Positions 1 through 13,464 are shown, counted from the stretch's first letter. The stretch is 64,000 bases of DNA from Plectrocnemia conspersa (GCA_009617715.1 VTFK01000216.1:1-64000), one strand, 5' to 3'. Made by a program: numbers and translations. The notes: generated by a model not told the origin, from the letters alone.

Positions 1-250
1 AACTGCCGGTCGGTAAAGTGTTAAGTTACAAAAGAATGCAAAAAAATATTAATTTAAAATTCACTCTAAACGAAGACTGGGACAACACGCTAATGATAAA
101 ATTCCGGATCGATAAATTCAGGATAAGATTCATCCAAATCAAGAAGGATTTTTGCGCATTTTTATAAATAAAAATTCGTGTGCCGCTGCTGGGGCTCGAA
201 CCCGCAACCTCAGATATACTAGTCTGAGACGTTACGGACTACGGAATTCC
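1..250 (-). mobile_element. tRNA-derived SINE, near full-length, minus strand, cut by the window edge
   Basis: On the minus strand the tRNA-like head (about 250 down to 181) contains a B-box (GGTTCGAGCCC) and an anticodon-arm-like segment with CTAGT, as in tRNA-Thr(AGT). It is followed by a linker containing AATTTTTATTTATAAA (about 176 down to 161). Positions 1-31 read on the minus strand begin TTGTAAC and resemble the 3'-terminal motif of the other copies, so the element probably ends at the window edge. The head and linker closely match the copy at 49425. Confidence 0.65.
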
Positions 251-1869
<1,619 letters not shown>

Positions 1870-4579
1870 AGTACTTGAACCACACCGGATGCTTCGCCGG
1901 AGTAACCAAAGACTGGGATAGGTGTTATGCCGACTATTCGGATACAGTTCGGCATATAAGAAACAGGGAGCACACCCTCAAATACGGGGAGAAAACTTTG
2001 GAAACATGCTGGTAAGTAGCTCTTCCTTTAGACATGTCAATAGCAAAACGTATTGACTGATGAAAGACACCATAAATATGAGAACATTTCTACAAAGTTA
2101 TACGTATAAACGATTTTGTTTTGTGATTGACTTATAATATATTCAGAACAACGATTTATATATTTTTTAGTAATGTAACTATTTAACACAATACACCTAA
2201 TGGATTTAGGAATGAGTTTAATGATTCTAACATAATTTAATAATTATCATAATTTATTTTAAGCTTATGATAGGCTATTTTTTATGGTAACCAATTGTTT
2301 TAGGAACACTATGACATTGCCTATAATGTCTATCGATTCTGCATTAAGTTAACTTCGTTACAACAATACCGATTATTTATTGCCCCATCAGTTTATTACA
2401 GACATTTAATAAAATATTTGAAAAAATAATACTTGTTTTAATAAAAATAATGCAATAAAACTATTATTAAAAAGTTACATTTCACTTAGCTTTACCAAAA
2501 TCAGTAAAATTGAGTTTAGTATCCTTACTTCTTTAAACAAGTAATGATATTTAAAATAACAAAGAGCTGCTTTTCATAATGTATGTCGTGTATTTGTTCG
2601 TTATTTCCTCTTTTATGGATTATACTAAAGGTCGTTATGTATAACGTCAATTAAAATATTATAAAGAGCGTCGACTAACATTGTTAAAACCTTGTTTTGG
2701 AATCTAAATAAAAAATAAATAAATAAAAAGTCCAAATAGTCAAACGTCCAGTAACCGTACAGCTACTTACTGTGGTATATCGCGATAGTGTGAAACCGAC
2801 TGCTAGTTTAATAAAAATGTCGATAAAATATACGACGATAGCAAAAAATATTATCTTATGTATTATTTTATACATAATAAATCAAGTATCTGAATTTTGT
2901 CACAAAAATTAATAATTAGGGTTAAGTGTGATAAAAATTATACATATAATATTTATTTAACAATTTAATAGATTGTTTTATATTTATTTAACTCATGTTC
3001 CTAAGTATATCAATAGCAGCTATACCTTATTACTATAGAACAGTAGTATAAGTTAGTGACTAATACCAAAAATACATTGGGTTTTAATCCCGAAGACCCT
3101 AGCGCTTTTAAATTTCTATCGTGTCTGAAAGATCTGAATTAGTGATTATTGTATAATATAGTTCGGAAAAATCATTATAGATCAGGTTTTTCTATATTTT
3201 CCTAATCTCATAGATAAAAAATAAAAGTGAATTTGAGATAGGATATGTATCTATTGATTTTAAGCTCTAATAATAGTTAGTAATAAAAAAAAATATAGCT
3301 CTGGTTTATAGACTGGTATTTCACTACTTAAGTAGATATGTTGTAACACATTGGACTAACGCCTGTCATGTTACAATAAAAGACATATAATAAATGCAAA
3401 GTAGTTATTCCACAAATTGCATTCTACGATTTTTAAATTTGAACAGACCTAATTCATAATTTTCTACATTTTACCAATGATTCTATAACTAATTATTAAA
3501 ACATTTTTATATTACTGTGTTTTATATATTTTACTAAAAATAAATATATAAGCTTTATAGTTTTTTTTTAATGGTTTTAAAATATTGATTTGTTTATGTT
3601 CACATATTAATTTAATTGTTAAATAAATATTAAATATATGTCCCTTTCCTCTAAATATTCTACAATTTCTTGAAAAAATATTAACACTGTTCAAATTTGG
3701 ATTCCACAAATTTTCAATAACCCTCTACTCGCATGCTACATACTGTATTATAAATATTTGCCTAAAGGAAGCAAATTGACATAGCTTTCGCCCTCATGGT
3801 TGACGAAGATGATACAATTATTTTTTGAGTGACGTCTTCGCTACCATTCCTTGAGGGAATTTTCTTGAAATGATGTACATATTTGTAAAGTCCCTTACCA
3901 GCAAATTTTATCAATTGATGTTTTAATTAAAGCTTGATATGTTTTAAATTATGTGTCATCAAGAGTGTGATTGAAATTATAGCCTGTCTTTTTGATATTT
4001 TATAATATAATTGTAATTTTATAATTTAATTATAAAAATATAGAAGAATCAAAAAATATTACTTTTATAATTGGATTAAAAAAATAATAATTTTTTAAAT
4101 GTAATTTAAACTTTTTTTTTGCTCAATACGCTCTTCTTAGTATTAATAATAATAAAACGTTGTGACATAATAATTTATATATAAAATAATAAATGATAAT
4201 AATGTAATAAAATGCTTTGTCAGGTGTAATAGTGATATGCACAGTTGTCATATTAAATAATACAGTTTTATACAAGTCACTTTCTGAATGCCTCCTTAGT
4301 AGTCTAGTGTTATGTATAATATATTTTTTTATTTACAGTGCTCGTTATGGGTTCAATCGTTGCATTTCACAAGCATCCAGAGCAAAGTGCAACAGAAACG
4401 GAGCGATTATGCTTCGTCGTATATCGGAGACTCTCTCGCATAACGATGACTGCGAAAAATTCGAGACTGCAATCTGTTCGGCGACTTCTCACTTTAGCAT
4501 AAATCATCTTCACTTTGCATTTCTTATATTAATCTCCCTGATCGTAGTCACGAACGGTAAAATTTCAAATTCGATCTGA
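1870..4579 (+). CDS. C-terminal exons of a cysteine-rich secreted or membrane-anchored protein (partial gene)
   Basis: Two exons, 1870-2011 and 4339-4579, join in frame. The first follows a pyrimidine-rich stretch and an AG, and ends at a consensus GTAAGT donor. The second follows TTTACAG and ends at a TGA (4577-4579). The junction splits a codon (TG|T, Cys) and creates a CC pair. The visible 126 residues hold eight Cys (local positions 7, 18, 46, 47, 55, 64, 85, 93), an N-glycosylation sequon (NHT at 3-5) and a hydrophobic stretch at about 104-118 followed by a short polar tail. Spaced cysteines, the sequon and the hydrophobic end indicate an extracellular domain with a C-terminal membrane or GPI-type anchor; this is inference. 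The CC...C...C spacing recalls uncharacterised insect secreted Cys-rich families, but I do not recognise the family. GC content is well above the flanks. A GGTAAAA at 4556-4562 could be an alternative donor that replaces the last few residues. Upstream exons, including any signal peptide, were not found. Confidence 0.8.
2012..4338 (+). other. Intron of the cysteine-rich gene
   Basis: It is bounded by GTAAGT (donor, GT at 2012-2013) and TTTACAG (acceptor, AG at 4337-4338). It is 2,327 bp and AT-rich. It holds one divergent copy of the SINE 3' motif at 3341-3376. No other exon-like block is visible. Confidence 0.75.
3341..3376 (+). repeat. SINE 3'-terminal motif, isolated copy
   Basis: This is a 36-bp motif that starts TTGTAAC and ends GTTACAA, with CATTGGACTAACGCCTGTCA between. 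It matches 17486-17521, 49640-49675 and, reversed, 52821-52857. The upstream SINE body is not recognisable here. Confidence 0.6.
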
Positions 4580-4898
4580 TTTTATAGTGATATGTAGTGA
4601 TAATAGTGCGCTTATTGTGTCATCTAGAAAAATATTTTATTAAAATATAATACATATATATAATTATCTGATTCATGTTATATCATATTAGAAAAGTATA
4701 AATGACCAAATAAATAAAGAAGAATGTATAAATGATCTATAAGATTATTGGGAATAAATACTATTATGTGATGTCAATATACTTAGAATACTATATTTGT
4801 GTGAATACGCCTTGCTTTTTGTGTATATATTAAATAATATACAGTCTACCAAAAACAAATGCACATCCAATTTACCAGTAATAATAATAACACACATA
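4580..4898 (+). other. 3' UTR and downstream flank of the cysteine-rich gene
   Basis: The stretch is AT-rich. Overlapping AATAAA hexamers at 4709-4718 could serve as the polyadenylation signal about 130 bp after the stop codon. Nothing else is seen before the TA-flanked MITE. Confidence 0.45.
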
Positions 4899-5249
4899 AG
4901 GTGTGATAAAAATATAACAACAATTTTTTTTATTTAAAGAAATGAGTTCACTCAGAGATTTTGTCTTTATCTCTTATATAATTATTAAATTTTCCTTTGA
5001 ATATTCTATTTACATATCTTTGATATATGGCATATACAGATCTTTCTCTCAGATAACTACAGCTTTTTAGAGGAGTCTCCATCGGTGCGCCTAAAGATAT
5101 ACTAAGGGAGTTGCGCTACGAAGGCTAGACCCTAAGAGCTTGACTTAAAGAACCGACGCTAACAGCTCTGCCTAATGATTCCGCGTCACTAAAGAGCCTA
5201 CGACCCTCAGATACTGCGCAAAAATTGTGGTTTTTTTTATCACACCTCG
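4899..5249. mobile_element. mariner-like MITE with TA target site
   Basis: The left end AGGTGTGATAAAAA and the right end (reverse complement) CGAGGTGTGATAAAAA are imperfect terminal inverted repeats. Both continue into AACAACAATTTTT or ACCACAATTTTT. TA dinucleotides flank the element (4897-4898 and 5250-5251). It is 351 bp long. The right half of the interior (about 5070-5220) is markedly GC-richer than the rest and has no transposase similarity that I can see. Confidence 0.7.
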
Positions 5250-5620
5250 TATAACTAAGTAGTGAATTACAGATTTGAATATTCTAGTAATATAGTATCA
5301 ATAAAATATATATTTAAATTTAAATTTGATAAATTTATTATAAATATCTGTTTTTAACAACATATAGATTTAATCACAATTTCTTTGTATAATATATAAT
5401 ATATACCATAGATTTATTTAAATGATAGACGATCAATAGCAATGATATATTATATACAATTCAATTCATTATCAAATAATATATCTTCAAAGAGTTTCCA
5501 TTATACGCAAATATATAAAATATATTACAAAAAAGACCATTGTGTTATGTTATGTACTCGTTTATCACCTAAATGTTTATTTAAATTTATCCGTTAAAAG
5601 ATCTTTTTGAATATACACAT
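5250..5620. other. AT-rich non-coding stretch
   Basis: Only AT-rich sequence with short TA runs is visible between two inverted-repeat elements. Confidence 0.6.
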
Positions 5621-5630
5621 ACATATATAT

Positions 5631-5805
5631 TAGAATCTCGGGATTCATTGCGATTTTCACTTACTTTCTTTTTATATTTTGGCTGTGATGCTCCAGCCAT
5701 GATCACGAATTTTTAGTTACAGAAAATTCGTGACCATGGCTGGAGAATCGCACCTGAAATATAGATATAGAGTAAGTGAAAATCGTGTTGAATCCCAAGA
5801 TTCTA
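5631..5805. mobile_element. Long foldback (83-bp inverted arms, 9-nt loop), probable MITE
   Basis: The left arm 5631-5713 and the right arm 5723-5805 are near-perfect reverse complements. Shared blocks include TAGAATCT, CGATTTTCACTTACT, CTCCAGCCATG and CACGAATTTT. The loop is 5714-5722. ACATATATA occurs directly outside both ends (5621-5629 and 5808-5816), which may be a target-site duplication or an AT-rich coincidence. A transcript would fold into a long hairpin, so a small-RNA precursor is the alternative reading. Confidence 0.8.
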
Positions 5806-5816
5806 AAACATATATA

Positions 5817-7780
5817 ACATGTGATACTAAGAAGATACTTTTGATTCAATAGATTTGAATAGAATATTATTAAAAAATCACACATAGCTTCCTAAACTTT
5901 TTTAATTATGTAGCATATGTGTCACATAAAAACATATCTTTAAATAAAAATTTGCTGGTATCAAATGTATATTCAATGTTATTAAAACCATTTATAATAT
6001 AATATATATATTATGTATAAATATAAAAATAATTTGGTGAAGCTTTATTTCAACGATTTGTAAAAAATGTGTTTAATTAAGTAAAACAATATATACATAC
6101 ATATATCTACTTGTAGGACGTTAAAATATATATATTACTTTTTTATATACGTGTTATCGAATAAAATTTACTATATTATTGTCTAGAAAATAATCGTTAT
6201 CAAATATTATATATATGTGATTTTTTTTTATTGAACGTTAAATATGTAATATTTTTTTTTATTAAAAATATAATAAAACATAATACGCTTTTAATTCCAT
6301 TACATCGCACAACGAAATGAGAAACACCCTTATTTAATTTATTCTCCCTCGCATATCATAAATTTTAGAATTATTTGTTTATATATCAAGATGGAGAAAA
6401 ATGAATTTATATTTACTGGTAACGAAAATAATTTAGCATTTTCTATTTGCATTTAAAAAATGTTTTAAGTCCGCTTTTATTGAGCTTGTCCCTAGCATTA
6501 ATAATTTTCTAGTTACTAAGTAGGAGTTAAAATTTAATTAATAATTAAATGAACCACTGAAACAAGTAGAACTCTTAGATACAACTAAAAAAATTAAAAC
6601 ATTTCCACCCAAAAAGTTTAATAACAAAGTTTTTAAGAATAATTTTATTTTTATTATTACAGTTGTCTCAGGCAAAATTCTTAACCCTCACATAATAAGT
6701 TTTCAACACAATGTGTACATATTATTTTATTAAATTGAATATTCTTACGTGTTTGTATTCACGTTATACTTGAACTCAATAAATATTAAAACATAAAGCT
6801 CCAAACGTACGCGTAACGGCTCTAAATTGTTATAAACATCTAACGTTGGTCCCGAAGGGTTACAATTTAACTTAGGAAACATTTAATAATTCAGACAACA
6901 GCGCAATCCCTTCAAGGGATAATATTCGTAGGAGTAAAAAGTAAGAGGGCGTGGAGAACCCCTTTCTCCCGAAACGATTTATTGTCCTATATATTTTCAT
7001 ATTACGTACCTGTTGTGCGATTGTATTGCTCTGGTGCCTAGTAATTTGATATATTTGTATATAAATAAAAATGTCACTTTTTATACTTTGATGTAATAGC
7101 TACCCACATTTCAAAATACATATAAATGAAATACTATCCATAAATTGACGTAAGTATTTTTTGATACATTTAAAAAAAGACACAATGAAAAGTATTTTGG
7201 TAAATGAAAAACGCCAGTTATTCCACGATAAAATATATATGTATGAACATCGATTTAAAGGTTATTCATAAAAATATAAATAACATATTTTTATTTAAAT
7301 ATAATTTAAAAGGAACTATTAAATTAAAACGAAACACAAATTTGACCTTTAATAAACAAGGAATATAATTAATATTAGATCAGTCGAAAAAGATAAGTTT
7401 CATTGTAAAGTAAATAATATCGATATAGGATTTTATAAAAAAAAAATTTTTTTTTTAATTAAAATTTAACTATGTTTAAAAAAATTAGAGGGGGAAAAAT
7501 TCCAAGCTAAACCGCACATCAGGGATTAAGAGACTGGTTCTAGAAGTAGAAAATTTTTTTTTTATATATTTGATATACATAAAGTTGTATATGTATACAA
7601 TGAACTAAATAACATTTAAATATAATATAAAAAATGACAAATACAGTTTATTTTATGATTTGTAAGACATTTTCAAGAAAACTTTTGTATAAAATAGAAT
7701 TCATTATATTATAAAATTAAAAAAATATATTGGAAAAGTTAAAGGATTTTATTTAAATAAAATAAAATATGAATAGTTAT
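5817..7780. other. AT-rich non-coding stretch
   Basis: No coding-like block is visible. A mildly GC-richer patch lies at about 6840-6990 and includes the short palindrome AATCCCTTCAAGGGAT. Confidence 0.55.
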
Positions 7781-8085
7781 TTTGATGCCATTGTTTTTTT
7801 ATAATTTTGCTTTCTTGAAAATAATTTTATTAATAAAATTACTCAGATATTTCTATGTAATTGCGATTGCTACCACTAAAGGGTTATTTATTACCAGCGA
7901 GCATCCAGAGATCCCGCACGTAACAAGTGCAGGTTTATCGAACATTTAATATTTGACCCGGATAATTTTTGACAAAAAAATTAAACTCGTTTGTTTTTGC
8001 CGAAGAATCAATCCCGAATTTATGCTGACTGATTAATAGATTTAAAGTTATTGTAAATTATCAAAGATCCCGAAAATAGATTGTT
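7781..8085. repeat. Dispersed repeat, copy A
   Basis: It is homologous to 10664-10945. Shared blocks occur in the same order: TTTTATTAA..AAAATTACTCA, then GAGCAT or AAGCAT, then GATCCCGCACGTAA.AAGTGC, then GTAAATTRTCA. No terminal repeats or coding frame were identified. Confidence 0.6.
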
Positions 8086-9890
8086 CAGAAACAATACTCT
8101 ATAAAACTAGGTTAAGTTGATTATTATATCCTGCTCCTGCTTAAAATAAATCAAAGGCCTTGCACTTATTTATTTTTTTATCTTTTGTTTTAAAATAACA
8201 GTCGTTAACCCAGTACGTCATAATGGGGTAAAGACAATCAACAACCACTACATAAATAGTGAGATTTCAGATTGCAATCAAAATCAATGAATCAGTGACT
8301 TTAACTACGTACAACCTCGGTTTTTTAATTATCTTTTTGTGATAATATTAAATTTTAAGAAAATCTCAATTGTATTGATCGATGAGAATTATATTTATAT
8401 AATCATGATTATTCTGATCTCCCAATGGAATTCGAACCCATGTCTTTTACATATTAGTTATCGACTTATGTATATGACGATTATACCAAGAATAAAATAT
8501 AATAAGGAATTTTATTAAACTTCAATTTTAATTTCGATTTCAAAGAAAATAAATTCACGCTGAGTCAATAATTTATATTATAATAAAGATGGTTTAATAT
8601 TGATGGATGGTAAAACACATTTAATGAATTATGACTCGACAAACACCTAGAATTACTTTTAAAAAAAATTTACTGGCAATTGGTTATAGGGTTTTGTACA
8701 TGTAAAGTACTTTAAACAACAGAGGTGTGGTTTTTATAGTACATTTAGTTGACAATTATAATTTACAAATTACTCGTTGTGCTATTCATCAATAAATTCT
8801 AGTTTTTTAATAAATGTGGTTTGAATTGTAAATATTTTTTAGTGATTGCATAAGAATCAATTAAGATAAATACGATAAATAACATAATATTTAAAAAAAT
8901 GTAAGAAATATTGCAACTATTTTACATTTAAATGTTGTTTTGTATTTTTTAATTTAATAAAAACATGCTTTCCCAATGAAATTTAAAACAGCAATTACTT
9001 TAATTGACTTTTTGTTATGTCAAATAATTTTATTAAAATCAATACAAAATCGAACAATGCCACTTTTTAGAATTAAAAATACGCTTATAAAATTTTAATT
9101 GCAAAGTTTGTCATCTTCTTCATTTGTATCTTATATTAAGTCTATTTAAATAATAAGAAATGTTTTAAATCACATTTAATGATTTAATTAAATTATTTTC
9201 AATCGTGTGATAAAGGTATTATATCAATTTATATATTTTATTATGGTATAGAAAATTTTATTCTGGGAAATGTATAATATAATTAAAATATGTATAAACA
9301 GATTTTAAAACTAAATAAAATATATAGAATATTTTCAGATACCCTTTGGAATTAAATATATTATGTACAATATATTGAACTGACTGAAAAGGAAATTGCT
9401 AGGCTAATGGTATTTTTACGGCAAAAATAAACATAGTATAACCCCAATTTGACTTGCCAGTTGATGGTAAATCAAATATCCATATGATTTGTAAAATAAA
9501 TTGAGCTCTAACTTGCTATTTATAAATTGTTTTACTTTTAATTCGATTTTGGTAAGCTATATATATTATACAAAACAAATATTTTATTAATAAGTCTGTG
9601 AATATGTCTAAATTTAATAAGCTTGCATTTATTACATTGTAATTAATACTAGTACAACGAATAACATCAAAGAGGATAAAAAAATATCCTCATATCTCGT
9701 AATAATAATTAGTGTTGAGTTTGAAAATATTCCCGAGCCAAAATTGCATTCCGCGAGTAGAAAAACATGTTCAATCATTTTTATTTTTGGTAATATAAAT
9801 TCATATGTGTATTCTATCTAATAAATAACTCTTATATAATAGGGCAAAAATGACAATTACAATTTATTATATTATAAATAATACATATAT
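8086..9890. other. AT-rich non-coding stretch
   Basis: The only structure seen is a tRNA-like B-box patch at 8413-8470 (separate entry). Confidence 0.55.
8413..8470 (-). repeat. Possible tRNA-derived SINE relic
   Basis: On the minus strand it reads GGGTTCGAATTCC, a good Pol III B-box, preceded by AAAAGACAT. No cloverleaf could be drawn and no A-box is evident. A similar patch (GGGTTTGAATTC) lies near 59785-59800. Confidence 0.35.
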
Positions 9891-10192
9891 ACTGTAGGTG
9901 TTTCATTTTAAATGTCATTTTAAACAAACAAAATGAGATATGAACTTATCTTGAAAGTAAGGTTACACGTAGTATTTTATATAACAATGGAAAAGATATC
10001 TTTTGCATGGACCACCTCTGTTAACAGCACATCCGTTCCGAGACCCTTATCACATATAAGTACCGCCGAAAAAACTACTCTATGTTTGGAACGGACGAAC
10101 GATAGACAATACATTCTACCCTACGTACACTATTGTTATTCTACTTTTGGATTACCAATCGCCTGGGTGGCCATCTAGACCGTTTATATTTA

Positions 10193-10432
10193 GGTGTCAA
10201 CACCTTTAGGGGGCGTGTCTTAAAAGTGACGCAATTTGATCGCAAACATCATCTGCAATTCGTCTGAGCTATCCCGAACCAGCGTTATAAAATATGTGAT
10301 ATTTGGTCACGAAGAGAAGACGCCAGAGAGACAAGCCAATAAACTGCATTGACACGAAAGAGCATTACGAGAACACATCTCGATAAATTCCACTGATTTC
10401 ATAGACGACAATAATACAACTCGACACGCCAA
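10193..10432 (+). mobile_element. Candidate solo LTR
   Basis: The block begins TGTCAACACCTTTAGG and ends CGACACGCCAACA, giving TGT...ACA ends. It contains TATAAAAT at about 10286 and CAATAAAC about 50 bp later, in the order expected for an LTR promoter and poly(A) signal. GC is higher than the flanks. No matching target-site duplication is visible and no internal retrotransposon sequence adjoins it, so the call is tentative. Confidence 0.3.
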
Positions 10433-10663
10433 CAAAAACTCTGATTTCCAAGACCTAGCATTTTAACTCTACTGCCTGATAGTGAAACACTCTATATTTC
10501 TTAATATATGTAGGAATGTATATATGTTCATAAAATAAATTGCTATAATTTTTTCCGGTGTCTATTTAGACGCAAAGTCACACCCCTTCGGCTAAATAAC
10601 TATTAATTTGAATAATGTGATTTTTGTAAATGTTACTTTCAACAATTGATTTTTTTTATAAAT

Positions 10664-10945
10664 GCGCTCTGGTATTTTATTTATTATTTCTTGCTCTTTA
10701 TGAAAAATATTTTTATTAAAATTACTCACATCTCTAACGTTAGTTTTTGTTGTGAGCGTTTTACATGATTATTATCTGTAAGCATTTGGTGATCCCGCAC
10801 GTAATAAGTGCGGGTGTATCAAACATATTTAATTTGTTCAAAGAACGACCCGATTGTTTTGAATAAAATTTGATACAAAAAGCTATATAATAATATACTA
10901 GTCTTATAATTCATATGTATCGTAAATTGTCAGAAATCCCAGAAT
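10664..10945. repeat. Dispersed repeat, copy B
   Basis: This is a diverged copy of 7781-8085 in the same orientation. The best-conserved core is GATCCCGCACGTAATAAGTG (10791-10810). Confidence 0.6.
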
Positions 10946-11459
10946 TAAATTAATTTATGTAAATCGCGTACCTGGAATTTCAAAATGAGACAAACTTATA
11001 CGCAATAAAGAAATATAGAGATAATAAAGTGTGTGTAAAGATATTTGGAAAAATTGTGTTGTTGCTAAAAATGTACTGACTTTGCAAACTAAATATATAG
11101 TTTGTCTTAATAATTAAAAACTTGGTAATAAATAAAACACAAGGGCAGACGCTCAATGTAATAGAATTATTTTGAAAGATAAAAGTTTTATAATCAAATT
11201 TCACGTCAAAATGTCACGATATCACGACACATGACACATTTTTCATTTTATATATTACTTTAATTTATTTGTAAATATTAAAAAATTACATTTATACTAA
11301 TATTCCTTCCTCATCATAAATCTGATTATTAAGTCATTTAAATTTTATTGATAAGTCCTTTTTTTATATAAATCTTCAATCTGAAGAGCACATAAACTCG
11401 CATTTACTTATTTTATAGTCACTCGTGGTAATTCGATTATGTTTGTGATTCTTTTCACC
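10946..11459. other. AT-rich non-coding stretch
   Basis: Nothing is recognised beyond short chance frames. Confidence 0.55.
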
Positions 11460-12060
11460 CCTATATGATAACACATAAAATGCCCCTTTAACCCGCTTAT
11501 CCGGCGCGAACCATCTGTCAGCGACACTCCAATCCGACCACTTTACCCTCGTTTGCCGTTATCAAATAAAATTTAGGCCTAGTCTAGCAAAACGCACGAG
11601 CAGCAATAAATGGCTAGTACCCCGAATTCCTAGGCACTAAATAAAAACTCTTCCGAGCTCCGACAATTGATTACCGCGAAACTTTTCCCTCCCCTACGCT
11701 TACAGATTTGGCGCTAATCCCGGTTTATCAATTTCGTTCACGGGTTCGAACTATGTACGTTCTACGGTCTAGGAAGCAAGGGTGGAAATTTATTGCCGCT
11801 AATTCTCCCAACGGAGCACGGCTTTGCGTTTTTCGATTGCTCTGTTCGGCGGAAGTTAACCGTCGGGGGAGTTTCGGGAAACACGGGACAATTCGGACTT
11901 TACCGCAATAAAGTATCAACTTGTGCAATCGGAGAAAGAATCGCAAGTGTATTTACAATTACCGATTGAACTCTATGTGTTTATGCTCGTTCAAGTAGCT
12001 ATAAATATGCTTAGAACAGTGTGCGGAATAAAATAGTATCTACTTCCTTTTCGCTGTTTT
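11460..12060. other. GC- and CpG-rich island, candidate regulatory element or unrecognised exon
   Basis: Base composition is close to half GC, with many CpGs, while the flanks are strongly AT-rich. TTACAG at 11700-11705 after a pyrimidine tract resembles a splice acceptor. Frames stay open on both strands across 11708-11946, and the peptides match nothing I recognise. Opposed open frames without a recognisable product make coding unlikely but do not exclude it. Confidence 0.35.
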
Positions 12061-12718
12061 ACTCGCTCATGTATTATATAATCTCCCCTGAGCTTAACGA
12101 AAACCCATTAGAAAAAGTGGATCCAGAAAAAAAATTGCTTTGGTTAGCTCATCTTTTATGAAATTCTTTCTTCTTAACTATATTTTTAACGTTTACTATC
12201 AAAACTAAAGTTCAATTTTTTTTGATATGCTTCAAGCAGTCATAACATATGTATAACTCTATGTCTATAAAACTTATTATTTTTTACTTGTGCGAGCTTT
12301 ACTCTCGCAAAAAAGCTATTTTACCGATAATTCGAAGGACCAGCGAAACACTTTATTAACTCTTTTTGCCTTCATATTTATCAACAAGCAGGCTCATGCT
12401 TGGGTCTGAACTGCACTGCCGCTAACAGTATAAGAACGACCGGCAAACAAGCGTTTGGTATGGTGAAAGCATCTTGACCATAACAATAATTTTACTAAGC
12501 ATACTAATTTTATTTATAAATATTTTGACGAAGCTATTTTATGAACTATATTTATTTTAAGGCAATTCTAATGTGTCTCAAACATACAGAATAACAATAA
12601 AGTATTTGATATATTTTTTTAATTTGTAATACCTAATCTAGACGTTTTTATCTATAAACCATTTATCAAGTTTTTTTATTTATAATTTATAAAAATAAAA
12701 TCAGATTATAATTTATAT
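12061..12718. other. AT-rich non-coding stretch
   Basis: A small GC-richer patch lies at about 12385-12470. Nothing else is recognised. Confidence 0.5.
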
Positions 12719-12920
12719 TTATTCCTCATTTACATTTTTTATTAACGCGTTTTTATAAGATTTTACTCTCTTGAAGTGTTTTTTAAAGTGTTTGGTAAGG
12801 GTATCTATTTTTAAATCACGCTGTAATATGGCGTTGCGGACGAACCGAAGAGCATTTGACATGATTCTTAATGAAATATTTTGCTGGGTTTGAAGTTTTA
12901 CTGTGTACTTAAGAGTATTA
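12719..12920 (-). pseudogene. Jockey-type LINE ORF2, C-terminal relic
   Basis: The minus-strand frame ends at a stop at 12719-12721. It contains a segment like RIMSNALRFVRNAILQRDL, which fits the Jockey-clade C-terminal pattern (...LR...NAPWYVRN..L..DL.I). The reverse-transcriptase part upstream is not recognisable. The piece lies about 550 bp from a plus-strand Jockey relic and faces the other way, so the two are separate insertions. Confidence 0.7.
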
Positions 12921-13464
12921 ATTATTTATCCTCAAACCTAAAAAGCATACAAAATTTTAGGTCTTATTATAGATTTATAAATAATTAATTTCGGTATATA
13001 ATTTATTATTATGTTAAAAAGAGATTATACGATAATTCTGCTCTGATTGTTTTGATACTTTGTATTAGTTTGTCTTTATGAGATTTTCATAAAAAAATTG
13101 AATTCAAAGTGAGAATTAGGTACTTTTTCAACCTATATTTTTGTTTGCCAGTTTATCCTCTTTTTCTATCTAGGAGAAAAATATTGTTAAGTTTTTAGAG
13201 GAATTTGCAGCGATTAATTAAACCATTTTTTTAATCATGTTTATTTTGTTTTAAAGTTTATCCACCGCTCGATTAGGATTTAATTGATCCTTGAAAAAGG
13301 AGGGGCACAGCAGAAAATGATCTGTGATTTGTTTGTAAAATTCAAAATAATCTACAATTCATAAACTTGATTAATAATTTATTTAATTTGCATTCTTTAT
13401 GAAAAGCACCGAAAATATTAAATAAACTTATAGCCTATATATGCCGCCAATGAAAACGGTTAAT

